This document shows positions 1 through 8,473 of a stretch of DNA of 64,000 nt, one piece after another. Origin of the DNA: Sphingomonas gellani (GTDB lineage: Bacteria; Pseudomonadota; Alphaproteobacteria; Sphingomonadales; Sphingomonadaceae). The DNA lies in NCBI RefSeq assembly GCF_900110035.1, contig NZ_FOCF01000002.1, positions 450,210-514,209 on the forward strand. Reading direction: 5' to 3'. The notes under the pieces were generated by a model. That model worked only from the letters and a program-made list of their open reading frames with translations. It was not told the origin of the DNA and ran no database searches. Numbering within the stretch: position 1 is the stretch's first letter; every line of letters starts with the position of its first letter. A program made the position numbers and the translations under genes.

Positions 1-144
1 AGACACGCCCTGCATCGCGTACCAGCCCTCATATTCGCTGGTCAGGGGAGAGGTGGCGGCGCACCCTTCCGGCGCGGGCGGCGGAGACACCTGCGCCAAT
101 TGCAAGGCCAGCATTTGCGCCAGAATCATGCCCGTCGTCGCCAT
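1..144 (-). CDS. Exported hypothetical protein, 5' part only (truncated by window edge)
   Basis: Only the first 48 codons are inside the window; the gene runs off the left end. The frame starts at an ATG at 144 and encodes a hydrophobic stretch (MILAQMLALQLA) followed by a Pro/Ala-rich turn and a Cys. This looks like a signal peptide, so the product is probably periplasmic or secreted. No family can be named from so short a piece. The reading is supported by the strongly coding G+C pattern and the absence of a competing frame. Confidence 0.45.
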   Translation of the reverse strand, partial: MATTGMILAQMLALQLAQVSPPPAPEGCAATSPLTSEYEGWYAMQGVS

Positions 145-259
145 CGCAGACCCCCGATTCCAGCGGAAACGTACGCGTTCTCGCTGCACTGCGCAACGTC
201 GCACGCCGCGATGACCCGCCGATATAACCCATGTTGCCGTACCATCGGCACGGCGTCGT

Positions 260-538
260 TCAGCCGCGCAGGCGCTGGTGGTGGCGGATCACCTCGTCGA
301 TGATGAAGCGCAGGAACTTCTCGGAAAACTCCGGGTCCAGCTCCGCATCCTCGGCCAGCTGGCGCAGCCGTGAGATCTGCCGCTCCTCGCGCGCGCCATC
401 GGCGGGGGGCAGTCCGGACTCGGCCTTGTACCGCCCGACCGCCTGCGTGACCTTGAACCGCTCGGCGAGCAGGTGGACCAGCGCCGCGTCGATATTGTCG
501 ATGCTCTTGCGATAGCCTTGCAGCACGGTGTCGGTCAT
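260..538 (-). CDS. Chorismate mutase, AroQ class
   Basis: The 92-residue product has the size of a stand-alone AroQ-type chorismate mutase, which converts chorismate to prephenate for phenylalanine and tyrosine synthesis. The all-helical pattern begins with YRKSIDNIDAALVHLLAERF and continues through VGRYKAESGLPP. These carry the family's catalytic arginine and lysine positions. A GGGAG ribosome-binding site lies just before the ATG at 538. The upstream reading frame stays open but has no matching start signal. The gene is transcribed divergently from the polyprenyl diphosphate synthase, so the 126 bp between them should hold both promoters. Confidence 0.9.
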   Translation of the reverse strand: MTDTVLQGYRKSIDNIDAALVHLLAERFKVTQAVGRYKAESGLPPADGAREERQISRLRQLAEDAELDPEFSEKFLRFIIDEVIRHHQRLRG

Positions 539-664
539 CGGGGCTCCCTTCGCTCGGTTCGTCCTATGCGGAGCGCGACCGCGCGCGGCAAGGGGGTGCG
601 GACGGCGCGGACGGGGCGGCCAAGGGTTGCGTTGCCCCCGCCCGTCCGCCAAGGCGTGCCCAGC

Positions 665-1693
665 ATGACCGCCACCGTTCACCGCCTCGACTCCCCCGCC
701 GGCGACCCCCGGCCGCAGCCCTCGCTCGGCCCGCTGATGGCGCTGATCGCGGGCGACATGAACATGGTCAACGCGGTGATCCTGGACCGCATGCGCAGCC
801 AGATCCCGCTGATCCCCGAACTCGCCGGCCACCTGATCGCGGGCGGGGGCAAGCGGATGCGTCCGATGCTGACGCTCGCCAGCGCGCGGCTTATCGGCTA
901 TTCCGGCACGCGCCACCACCGCCTCGCCGCCGCGGTGGAGTTCATCCATACCGCGACGCTGCTCCACGACGACGTGGTCGATGGCTCCGACCTGCGCCGG
1001 GGCAAGCGCACCGCCAACATCATCTGGGGCAACCCCGCCAGCGTGCTGGTCGGCGACTTCCTCTTCTCCCGCTCGTTCGAGCTGATGGTGGAGGCCGAAA
1101 GCCTGAAGGCGTTGCAGATCCTGTCCGGTGCCAGCGCCGTGATTGCAGAGGGAGAGGTGAACCAGCTCACCGCCGCCCGCCGCATCGACCTGGGCGAGGA
1201 TCGCTATCTCGACATCATCGTGGCCAAGACCGCCGCGCTCTTCGCCGCCGCCTGCCGCATCGCCGCGGTCGTCGCCGAACGCGGAGAGGCGGAGGAGGCG
1301 GCGCTGGACGCCTATGGCCGCAATCTCGGCATCGCGTTCCAGCTGGTCGACGACGCGATCGACTATGTCTCCGACGCCGACACGATGGGCAAGGACGCGG
1401 GCGACGACTTCCGCGAGGGCAAGGTGACGCTGCCCGTCATCCTCGCCTACGCTCGCGGATCGGAGGAAGAGCGCAAGTTCTGGAAGGACGCGGTGGAGGG
1501 CCGCCGCGACACCGATGCAGACTTCGCCCACGCCGTCGACCTGGTCCGCCGCTCCCGCGCCGTCGACGACACGCTGGCCCGCGCCCGCCATTATGGCCAG
1601 CGCGCGATCGACGCCATCGCCATGTTCCCCGCCAGCCCCGCCAAGGACGCGATGATCGAAGCCGTCGCCTTCGCGGTCGCCCGCGCGTACTGA
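665..1693 (+). CDS. Long-chain trans-polyprenyl diphosphate synthase (octa/decaprenyl type)
   Basis: The 342-residue protein has both aspartate-rich motifs of trans-prenyltransferases, HDDVVD near residue 105 (second motif region VDDAID near residue 230), and the GGGKRMRP substrate-binding segment. These enzymes extend farnesyl diphosphate with isopentenyl diphosphate to make the ubiquinone side chain. Alphaproteobacteria usually carry Q-10, which favours a decaprenyl product, but chain length cannot be read from the motifs. The ATG at 665 was chosen because the open frame upstream has no family similarity. The short-chain enzyme that feeds it (ispA-like) is also in this window at 38.1-39.0 kb. 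Confidence 0.9.
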   Translation: MTATVHRLDSPAGDPRPQPSLGPLMALIAGDMNMVNAVILDRMRSQIPLIPELAGHLIAGGGKRMRPMLTLASARLIGYSGTRHHRLAAAVEFIHTATLLHDDVVDGSDLRRGKRTANIIWGNPASVLVGDFLFSRSFELMVEAESLKALQILSGASAVIAEGEVNQLTAARRIDLGEDRYLDIIVAKTAALFAAACRIAAVVAERGEAEEAALDAYGRNLGIAFQLVDDAIDYVSDADTMGKDAGDDFREGKVTLPVILAYARGSEEERKFWKDAVEGRRDTDADFAHAVDLVRRSRAVDDTLARARHYGQRAIDAIAMFPASPAKDAMIEAVAFAVARAY

Positions 1694-1740
1694 GGGGGCA
1701 GGGGCGGGAGCTTCGCTGCTTAGCGCCTGAAGCGGCGTGC

Positions 1741-1756
1741 TGCCCGCTGTCGGGCA
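1741..1756 (+). terminator. Short hairpin downstream of polyprenyl synthase
   Basis: A perfect 6-bp stem (TGCCCG/CGGGCA) with a CTGT loop lies about 50 bp after the stop codon. There is no T-run, so it may act as a weak or factor-assisted terminator. The rest of 1694-1868 holds nothing else recognisable. Confidence 0.3.
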
Positions 1757-1868
1757 GGTACGTACTCTGTCGGATTTCGGATCGTCAGCTTACGGGAAGG
1801 CCGATGAGGATAGCCGACGTAGCGCCGCTCCGCCTTCCCAGAAAATCGGCCCCTGCGAGGCGGGGCGC

Positions 1869-2036
1869 CTAGCAGGCGCAATCACGCCTTCGCTGCCGAG
1901 CAACTGAATAAGCGGTCCACAGGGTTGAGGCGAGCGCCGCAAGCACCATTCCCAGCCCAGCTACGCGTTGCCCGTTTCCGAAAGCCGTCACTGCAATCGC
2001 GAGCGCGACGACCATATCAACCCACATCGGCACCAT
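1869..2036 (-). CDS. Small two-helix membrane protein, unknown
   Basis: The 55-residue frame encodes two hydrophobic segments (about residues 7-17 and 25-43) ending in a basic, Cys-containing tail. An AAGGG ribosome-binding site sits 8 bases before the ATG at 2036. The frame remains open further upstream, but that extension is rich in Arg/Pro/Ser and reads like non-coding sequence. No family is recognised. It could be a small inner-membrane protein or a chance frame. Confidence 0.4.
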   Translation of the reverse strand: MVPMWVDMVVALAIAVTAFGNGQRVAGLGMVLAALASTLWTAYSVARQRRRDCAC

Positions 2037-2217
2037 CGGTGTTGCCCTTGCGTGTAACGCCAACCTAGGACGCAGGAACGATGCGGTCCATGTTAGATCG
2101 TTTGGCTGGGCAGGCGTTCTCGTTTCTCGACGGTGGAGCGGAGAAGGCGGCGTCTGGAGGAAGGCGGAACGGCGGCTTGCGGGAGGCAACGGGCTAAAGC
2201 GGGCGTTGCCGTACAGG

Positions 2218-2976
2218 TCAGCGCGGAGCCAGCACGACATCCATGCCAACGCGCGCGTCCGTAATCACCTCATTGCCATTGCTGCCGTTCATGATTGCGG
2301 TCATCTGCGACCAGACCTGCGGCTGTTCGGATGTCGCAGCCGGATCGAACACACGAATGATGCGTGACACACGAAGCCCTAGAGGAACGGAATAAGCATC
2401 AGCTTCCGCTTTGGCCTTCGCAATTGCCTGGGCGATGGCTGATCGTCGTGCAGCGGTGTCGTCACGGAGAGAGAGTGTCGGAGGTTGAGCGACAACATCG
2501 TCTCGACCCATAAGAAGCTGACGAACCGAGGCAAGGCGGCTCATATCGGTCAGCTCGATCTGAACGCCGACCGTAACAACCTTCCGCTGCTTATCCATCG
2601 CCATCAGCGGTGCAGCAGCGGCAGGGTTAGGAGCGTCATCGTCGGAGTAAGCTTCGTTCCCGATGAACCCGATCTGCGCAGTTTGCGCCGGCAATACGGT
2701 CACCGCAGCGTCCGGCACTCCTACGCTTCGCAGCTTGGTGCGAAGGTCGTGCAGCGCGGCCTCGCAGGCGGCGCGAGCGGCACCTGCATCATCGGCTCGC
2801 CCGGTGACAGTGAGGCGGAAGAGCGCAATCTCGGGCCTGCTCCGAACCAGTCCCGTTCCTGCGGACTGCGCGAGGACTTCGCCGGGTGCGAGCACGACCG
2901 GGCTCGCGCTCTGCGCGAAGAGCGGGGTCGGGGCGATCAGTGCCGCGCCGAGAACCGGAAGTAGACCTGCCCGCAT
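2218..2976 (-). CDS. SIMPL-domain (DUF541) periplasmic protein
   Basis: The 252-residue product starts with a signal peptide ending in PTPLFAQS. The body matches the SIMPL/DUF541 pattern: a V.G.G variant (SAGTGLVRSRPEIALFRLTV), a central Q...QIGF segment and a C-terminal ALAxAxAKAEADAYS-like helix (residues about 195-210). Family members are exported and form oligomeric shells; some are linked to oxidative-stress protection, but the activity is unclear. The ATG at 2976 is preferred because it begins the signal peptide and follows a GGGGG stretch. The open frame continues upstream without similarity. Confidence 0.75.
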   Translation of the reverse strand: MRAGLLPVLGAALIAPTPLFAQSASPVVLAPGEVLAQSAGTGLVRSRPEIALFRLTVTGRADDAGAARAACEAALHDLRTKLRSVGVPDAAVTVLPAQTAQIGFIGNEAYSDDDAPNPAAAAPLMAMDKQRKVVTVGVQIELTDMSRLASVRQLLMGRDDVVAQPPTLSLRDDTAARRSAIAQAIAKAKAEADAYSVPLGLRVSRIIRVFDPAATSEQPQVWSQMTAIMNGSNGNEVITDARVGMDVVLAPR

Positions 2977-3277
2977 CGATGCCCCCGTCTTGCTCGCGTA
3001 GAAAGCGTCGCTCTTATCCGACGTGAATGGCTTCTCTTGGACAGCGAAGACAAGCATGAAAGTGCCTGACCACGGGCCCAATATGCCCACCGCGCGATCT
3101 ACCGACCCGGTGCCCAGAACCGAAAACGCCCTGCCGAGCCGCCTGACGAACCGGCGCACCGACAGGGCGTCGCGAGCTTCCACTCCCTTGCCCCCGCAAG
3201 GGCAGGAGGCTGCAAGCACCTTGTTTAACCTGCATCAGCCCGTCCGGTTCCCCGCCCGGCCCCGAACAGGCCGACCC
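2977..3277. other. Intergenic region without a supported gene
   Basis: The stretch lies between the SIMPL gene start and the zinc exporter stop. It has open frames on both strands but no start signal or family resemblance. A hairpin (CCCTTGC/GCAAGGG, 3185-3202) could terminate transcription. The SIMPL promoter should lie at its left end. Confidence 0.5.
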
Positions 3278-4246
3278 TCACACCGTCGCCGGGTCGGCCA
3301 GCCCGCACGCCGCGCCCGTTTCGACCTGCAACGTCGCATGGCCGATCCCGAACCTGTCGTGCAGCAGCGTCTGCGCCTCGCCCAGGAACCCGTCGCCGGG
3401 GTGTCCGTCCGGCATCACCAGATGCGCGGTCAGCACCGGCTCCGTGGTGGACATCGGCCAGATGTGCAGGTCGTGGACATGCGACACGCCGGGCAGCGCC
3501 CGCAGCGCCATCCGCACCGCGTCGAAATCGATCCCCCGCGGCACCGCGCCCAGCGCCATTTCCACCGTTTCGCGCAGCAGCCCGAACGTCTGCAGGAAGA
3601 TCACCGCCGCGATCACCAGGCTGACCAGCGGGTCGATCCAGCCGATGCCGGTGGCCCAGATCGCCACGCCCGCGATCATCACGCCTGCCGACACCAGCGC
3701 GTCCGCCGCCATGTGCAGGAACGCGCCCCGGATGTTCACATCGCCCTTGCGCCCGCTCGCGAACAGCCACGCGGTGACGCCGTTGACCAGGATGCCCACG
3801 CCCGCGATCGCCGATACGGTCAGTCCCGGCACCGGTTCCGGGTCCGCGAAGCGCTGTCCCGCCTCCAGCACGATCGCGCCCAGCGCGACCAGCAGCAGCA
3901 GCGCGTTGAACAAGGCGGCCAGGATCGTCGATCCCTTCAGGCCATAGGTGAAACGCTTGCTCGGCGGCGTGCGCGCCAGCCGCGCGCCGCCCCAGGCCAC
4001 CGCCAGGCCCAGCACATCCGACAGATTGTGTCCCGCATCCGCCAGCAGCGCAACCGATCCCGCGATGAACCCGGCCGCGCCCTCCGCCACGACGAACGCG
4101 ATGTTCAGCCCGATGCCGATCGCGAACGCCCGGTCGAAGGTAGCCGGCGCATGGTGGTGGCCGTGCGAATGCCCGTGCCCGTGCCCATGTCCCTGCGAGT
4201 GTCCATGCCCGTGGGAGTGGGATTGATGGTGATGATGCCCCGACAC
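3278..4246 (-). CDS. Cation diffusion facilitator, zinc/cobalt efflux (CzcD/ZitB-like)
   Basis: The 322-residue inner-membrane protein begins with an extreme His-rich tail (about 16 His within the first 30 residues), then six transmembrane segments. Metal sites expected for the CDF family are visible as HNLSD in the second helix and HMAAD in the fifth. A cytosolic C-terminal domain carries HVHDLHIW. CDF proteins export Zn2+, Co2+ or Cd2+ in exchange for protons. A GTG at 4246, directly before the His tail, is taken as the start. An ATG at 4285 adding 13 residues is the alternative. The gene is divergent from the hybrid kinase. Confidence 0.9.
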   Translation of the reverse strand: MSGHHHHQSHSHGHGHSQGHGHGHGHSHGHHHAPATFDRAFAIGIGLNIAFVVAEGAAGFIAGSVALLADAGHNLSDVLGLAVAWGGARLARTPPSKRFTYGLKGSTILAALFNALLLLVALGAIVLEAGQRFADPEPVPGLTVSAIAGVGILVNGVTAWLFASGRKGDVNIRGAFLHMAADALVSAGVMIAGVAIWATGIGWIDPLVSLVIAAVIFLQTFGLLRETVEMALGAVPRGIDFDAVRMALRALPGVSHVHDLHIWPMSTTEPVLTAHLVMPDGHPGDGFLGEAQTLLHDRFGIGHATLQVETGAACGLADPATV

Positions 4247-4385
4247 GCTTGATCCGTTTTTCGTCAGCCGTCCGCCGCTTAGCATCGACCGGCGGTGCCG
4301 CACTAGCCGCGCGCGACCGGCAACTTGCCCGATCCGAAACGCCCCGTCGTGCCAACGCCCGCTTTTCAGGCGGATTTTCTCGTCT

Positions 4386-6419
4386 ATGACGAACCGGATT
4401 GCGGCAAAGGGCGGAATGGTGATCGGCAAGGGAGAGGACCTGACCCGCGAGGAATCGCGGGTCGAGATCAGGCGGCTTCGCGCGACCGAGGGGCGGCTGC
4501 GCACCATTTTGGACGCGGTGGATACCGCCTTCGCCATCGTGGAGGTGAAGTTCGATGCCAACGACACGCCCGTCGACTATCGCTTCCTTGAGGCCAATCC
4601 CGCGTTCGAGCGTCAGTCCGGCGCCGATCTGGTCGGCAAATGGGTCACCGAATACGCCCCCGACCTCGAACGCTTCTGGTTCGAAACCTATGGCCATGTT
4701 GCAAAGACCGGCGAACCCGCGAATTTCGAGAACTACGCGAACACCTTCGAACGCTGGTTCGACGTGCGCGCGATCCGCATCGGCGACCCCCGCGAACGCC
4801 GGATCGCGATCTTCTTCAACGATGTGACGGAGCGGAAGCGGGCGGAGGCCCAGCTTGTCGGCCTGAACGACACGCTGGAACAGCAGGTGCAGGATCGCAC
4901 CACGGAACTGGACCGGCTGTGGGACACGTCCCCAGACCTGTTGCTGGTGATCGATTTCGACGGCGTGTTCCGGCGCGTCAACCCGGCCTGGGTCACGACC
5001 CTCGGCTATGATCCGGACGAGCTTGTCGGCCACCACGTCAACGAATTCGTCGTGGCGGAGGATCATGCCGACACGATCGCCGCCTACCAGCTGGCGGCGA
5101 TGGGTGGCTCGCCGCGCATGGTCAACCGCTACGTGCACAAGGACGGCACGCTGTGCTGGATATCCTGGGTCGCGGCGCGCGCGGGTCAGGTCATCTACGC
5201 CTTCGGGCGTAACGTCACCGCCGAACGCACCCAGGCGGAGGCGCTGGCGCAGGCGGAGGAGGCGCTGCGCCACGCGCAGAAGATGGAGGCGATCGGCCAG
5301 CTGACGGGCGGCGTCGCGCACGACTTCAACAACCTGCTGACCGTGATCCGCGGCTCGGTCGACCTGCTCCGCCGCCCCGGCCTGACGCAGGAAAAGCGCG
5401 ACCGGTATGTAGAGGCGATCGCCTCCACCGCCGAACGCGCGACGAAGCTGACCAACCAGCTGCTCGCCTTTGCCCGCCGCCAGACGCTGAAGCCGCAGGT
5501 CTGCGACGTCGGCGCCCGGCTGCGCGGGGTTGCCGACATGCTCGACACCGTGACCGGCGGCCGCATCGGCGTCGTCACCGACCTGCCGCCTGATCCCTGC
5601 TACGTCCTGGTCGACCTCAACCAGTTCGAAACCGCGCTGGTCAACCTGGCGGTCAACGCGCGCGACGCCATGGCGGGGGAGGGGACGCTGTCGCTCAGCG
5701 TCCGCTGCGACAGCGTGATGCCGCCGATCCGCGGCCATTCGGGCTCGCATGCCGCCTTTGCCGCGATCTCCGTCGCGGACACCGGCACCGGCATCGAGGC
5801 GGAGCAGGTGGAGCGCATCTTCGAACCCTTCTTCACCACCAAGGAGGTGGGCAAGGGCACGGGGCTGGGGCTCAGCCAGGTCCTAGGCTTCGTGAAGCAG
5901 TCCGGCGGCGACGTGGAGGTGTCCAGCGTGCCCGGGCGGGGCACCACCTTCACCCTGTACCTGCCCCAGGTCGACGCCGATCGCGAAACCGCCGCCGCCG
6001 ACACCGGCACGGCACTCGCCACGCATGCCGACGGACAGCGCGTGCTGGTGGTGGAGGACAATCTGGGCGTCGGGCGGTTCTGCACCGACGTGCTGGCCGA
6101 TCTCGGCTACCAGACCGTGTGGGCGCACAATGCCGAGGAAGCGCTGAAGGAACTGGACCGCGCGCAGCAGGCGTTCAGCGTCGTCTTCTCCGACGTGGTC
6201 ATGCCCGGCATGGGCGGGATCGAGCTGGCAACCGTGCTGCGCGACCGCTTCCCCGACCTGCCGGTTCTTCTGACCAGCGGCTACAGCGACATCCTGGCGC
6301 AGGAGGGCGGCCACGGCTTCGACCTGCTGCACAAGCCATACTCCGCCCAACAACTCGCCACCGCCCTGCGACGGGTGACGGGAGAGGCCGCAGTCCTCGC
6401 GACCCCGCCGACCGACTGA
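4386..6419 (+). CDS. Soluble PAS-PAS hybrid histidine kinase with C-terminal receiver
   Basis: The 677-residue protein has no transmembrane segment. Two PAS domains (about 30-150 and 170-290) are followed by a HisKA region with phospho-acceptor His312 in GGVAHDFNNLLT, an ATPase domain (NLAVNARDAM, DTGTGIE, FEPFFTTK, GTGLGLSQV) and a receiver domain with phospho-acceptor Asp603 in FSDVVMPGMGG. It is therefore a complete cytosolic hybrid kinase of the type common in sphingomonads. The PAS domains should sense an internal signal (redox, light or a small molecule); no chromophore cysteine can be assigned by eye. No cognate regulator lies next to it. The zinc exporter is divergent. Confidence 0.9.
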   Translation: MTNRIAAKGGMVIGKGEDLTREESRVEIRRLRATEGRLRTILDAVDTAFAIVEVKFDANDTPVDYRFLEANPAFERQSGADLVGKWVTEYAPDLERFWFETYGHVAKTGEPANFENYANTFERWFDVRAIRIGDPRERRIAIFFNDVTERKRAEAQLVGLNDTLEQQVQDRTTELDRLWDTSPDLLLVIDFDGVFRRVNPAWVTTLGYDPDELVGHHVNEFVVAEDHADTIAAYQLAAMGGSPRMVNRYVHKDGTLCWISWVAARAGQVIYAFGRNVTAERTQAEALAQAEEALRHAQKMEAIGQLTGGVAHDFNNLLTVIRGSVDLLRRPGLTQEKRDRYVEAIASTAERATKLTNQLLAFARRQTLKPQVCDVGARLRGVADMLDTVTGGRIGVVTDLPPDPCYVLVDLNQFETALVNLAVNARDAMAGEGTLSLSVRCDSVMPPIRGHSGSHAAFAAISVADTGTGIEAEQVERIFEPFFTTKEVGKGTGLGLSQVLGFVKQSGGDVEVSSVPGRGTTFTLYLPQVDADRETAAADTGTALATHADGQRVLVVEDNLGVGRFCTDVLADLGYQTVWAHNAEEALKELDRAQQAFSVVFSDVVMPGMGGIELATVLRDRFPDLPVLLTSGYSDILAQEGGHGFDLLHKPYSAQQLATALRRVTGEAAVLATPPTD

Positions 6420-6702
6420 ACCGCCGCCGCTCTGTCACGCATTGCGCTACGCCGTCACCCTTGCCGATCCGTCGCCGTGGCAGCGGGCCACGATCGGTAG
6501 ACTTGGCGCCTCCAAGCTCGTCGGCCCGTACACGTCGTTCCGCAGAACAGCCCTGAAATCCTGCAACGACGTTGGGCAAAACGGGCGAACAACTTTCTCA
6601 CCCTGTGTTGCGAACCTGCGAACATACGTGGCGCCATCGGTGTTCGCTCAGACTCGCGCTAGCGCAACATGTCAGGATTGGGTGGAAAGCGGACGTCCGG
6701 CG

Positions 6703-7155
6703 CTATGGCGATGGCGGTACCAAAGACTCATGAGCAAGGACGATCCGCCAACCTTCTGCTCGCTTCCGCCACACCGAAGTGATGACCAGTTTTGAAGGCG
6801 AGGCTGATTTCGGATCTGCAACGTTCATCCACTGGATCGTTGTGATGATGTCGCGGCCTTGCGACACAACCTCGGGCTCACGCGCCTCCGTGAAACGTAT
6901 TCCGCTTCTCTTATCACTCCACCAGCCCCGCTGTGCGGCCAGGATGTTTTGCCATCCTCGTGTCACCTCGCCGTCGAACGTGATGACGAGCGATGGAGAG
7001 TTCCAATACGATGTCATGAACGCATCCGCGTCGAGTCTGGAAGCCGCGACGTTCATGCCGGCAATGGCTCTGCGCACCTCAGCGGGGCCGCTTTGGGCCT
7101 GCGCTACGCTTGCAATGGTGACCGGTAGAAGGGCCGCAAACATTAGCTTTCGCAT
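6703..7155 (-). CDS. Exported NTF2/SnoaL-like protein (DUF4440 type)
   Basis: The 150-residue product has a clear signal peptide (MRKLMFAALLPVTIASVAQAQ) and a single NTF2-like cone fold. Its pattern is an early helix (EVRRAIAGMNVAASRLD), the central SPSLVITFDGEVTRGWQNI strand pair and the closing SVWRKRAEGWRIVLAHES hairpin. Proteins of this shape are secreted and bind small ligands or act on them; the substrate is unknown. The ATG at 7155 starts the signal peptide; an in-frame extension of 19 residues upstream has no support. The 283 bp between it and the kinase gene hold nothing recognisable. Confidence 0.75.
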   Translation of the reverse strand: MRKLMFAALLPVTIASVAQAQSGPAEVRRAIAGMNVAASRLDADAFMTSYWNSPSLVITFDGEVTRGWQNILAAQRGWWSDKRSGIRFTEAREPEVVSQGRDIITTIQWMNVADPKSASPSKLVITSVWRKRAEGWRIVLAHESLVPPSP

Positions 7156-7408
7156 GCACGTCACCTTGGCTGAGCCAGCGGAAAGAATGCAGATGTCAGG
7201 GCGATTTCGCAACGTCCGCTAGGGGGCGCAAGCGGACGTATGCAGCGGTCCGATAACGGGTATTTCCTGCAACCGGCACAGCCCTCTCCCTCTTGCTGCG
7301 GCCATCCACCGAATAAATGGCGCCAGTATGGCAATGTCGGAATGTGGGTGAGTGGCCCAGCTGCTTTCGGAGCCGGGCGTTGGTTAGCTGCCGTTTGCTG
7401 ACACTAAT

Positions 7409-8008
7409 TCATCTTACCCACAGCAAATATCGACTAACAACGACCCACTTCCGTGTGGCCGACCGCTCGGCATGTATCAGTTCGCCGCTGCCGCAACGAG
7501 CACCGCAAAACATGTTCTGCGTAAACAAGGCTTGCCTTCCGTCGTCACTCAGTACCGGTAAGGATGCACCGTATATGATCGCGCGTGATGCAAGGTTCCG
7601 CTTCAAGCGGGAGCCCCGTTCAACCGAACGCTGGTCAAAGCGAACTCCCTTCTGATGCAGAAGAACCCGAACTTCCGGACATCGTTCGACTGCATCGACG
7701 TCGCCTTGCGCCTCTAATCTCAAGAGCAGGCTTGAGGGAGGGCCAGGCGGATTGTCTTTGAAGCGATCCGTTAGCGATCCTCCTTGAGTACCACTAGCAA
7801 CACGAACGTCTTGTCGAAAGACGATGTCGCGGGCTTCGATCTTTCGATCGTTTGGCAACACGGCATCTTGAATAAGCTCAACCGCAGCCTGGCATTGCAA
7901 CGACTTCACTGAGCTTCGAGCTACCACCGGCTCCTGCATACGGCTGAGGACAGTCAGACTCAGGAGTAAGAATGTCAGCATGAGGGCGTTGTGTACGAGA
8001 CCGCTCAT
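7409..8008 (-). CDS. Conserved-looking exported hypothetical protein
   Basis: The product is about 199 residues. It starts with an uncleaved or cleavable hydrophobic segment (residues 8-23) and ends with a compact module, GASLPVLSDDGRQALF then CGARCGSGE and KWVVVSRYLLWV. That module resembles a recurrent C-terminal strand pair of unnamed secreted proteins. The ATG at 8008 gives the full hydrophobic segment; an internal ATG at 7981 is an alternative. It starts 16 bp after the stop of the upstream 82-residue gene, suggesting co-transcription. No function can be assigned. Confidence 0.55.
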   Translation of the reverse strand: MSGLVHNALMLTFLLLSLTVLSRMQEPVVARSSVKSLQCQAAVELIQDAVLPNDRKIEARDIVFRQDVRVASGTQGGSLTDRFKDNPPGPPSSLLLRLEAQGDVDAVERCPEVRVLLHQKGVRFDQRSVERGSRLKRNLASRAIIYGASLPVLSDDGRQALFTQNMFCGARCGSGELIHAERSATRKWVVVSRYLLWVR

Positions 8009-8024
8009 GCTCGCAACTTGGGCA

Positions 8025-8273
8025 CTATTCGCCAAAATCGGCGACAAGGCGGGTCAGCTGCTCAGACCCCAGAATATCACCGTTGCTACGAAAAATCTCG
8101 ACGTCGGGACCTCTGTCCGGGAAGAACTCAACCTCCCACCGTTCACCCGGCACGGCGACCTGCACCATCACAGCTCCCTCGCGCACGCTTGCAAGCTGGT
8201 AGTGAATGCGATGCTCCTGCAGCCCCACCAGAAAGGCTGAAAGCTCGGCAAGAGAAGTTCCTGTTTCAGCCAT
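8025..8273 (-). CDS. Small acidic protein of unknown function
   Basis: This 82-residue protein has a helix followed by a strand-rich middle (IHYQLASVREGAVMVQVAVP then GERWEVEFFPD) and an acidic tail. The WEVEFF signature recurs in small stand-alone bacterial proteins, some of which sit beside toxin genes as suspected immunity proteins. Nothing toxin-like is visible here except the uncharacterised exported protein immediately downstream. The ATG at 8273 is chosen; the longer frame upstream is Arg/Gly-rich and not protein-like. Role unknown. Confidence 0.6.
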   Translation of the reverse strand: MAETGTSLAELSAFLVGLQEHRIHYQLASVREGAVMVQVAVPGERWEVEFFPDRGPDVEIFRSNGDILGSEQLTRLVADFGE

Positions 8274-8473
8274 AAACTCGAACCTAGCTTGGCTTGAATG
8301 TGGCTGCCATCGATTTACGCGCACTCGGCCTGGACATCTGATTGTGGGCGTAAAGAGACAGCTAAGGCGCCTCCCTCGCCTAACCTGCCATCCGCCCGAA
8401 CCGCTGCCCCCACCTCTGCACCCCACGCCAATCACCCCTGTTCGCAACCCGGCCGCTATGGCAGGGGCGGGTC

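Noticed and set aside
3225..5750. Very long minus-strand open frame covering the zinc exporter and part of the hybrid kinase
   Set aside because: It is antisense to two clear genes, has no family pattern and is rich in Arg/Ala/Gly, as expected for shadows of G+C-rich coding DNA.
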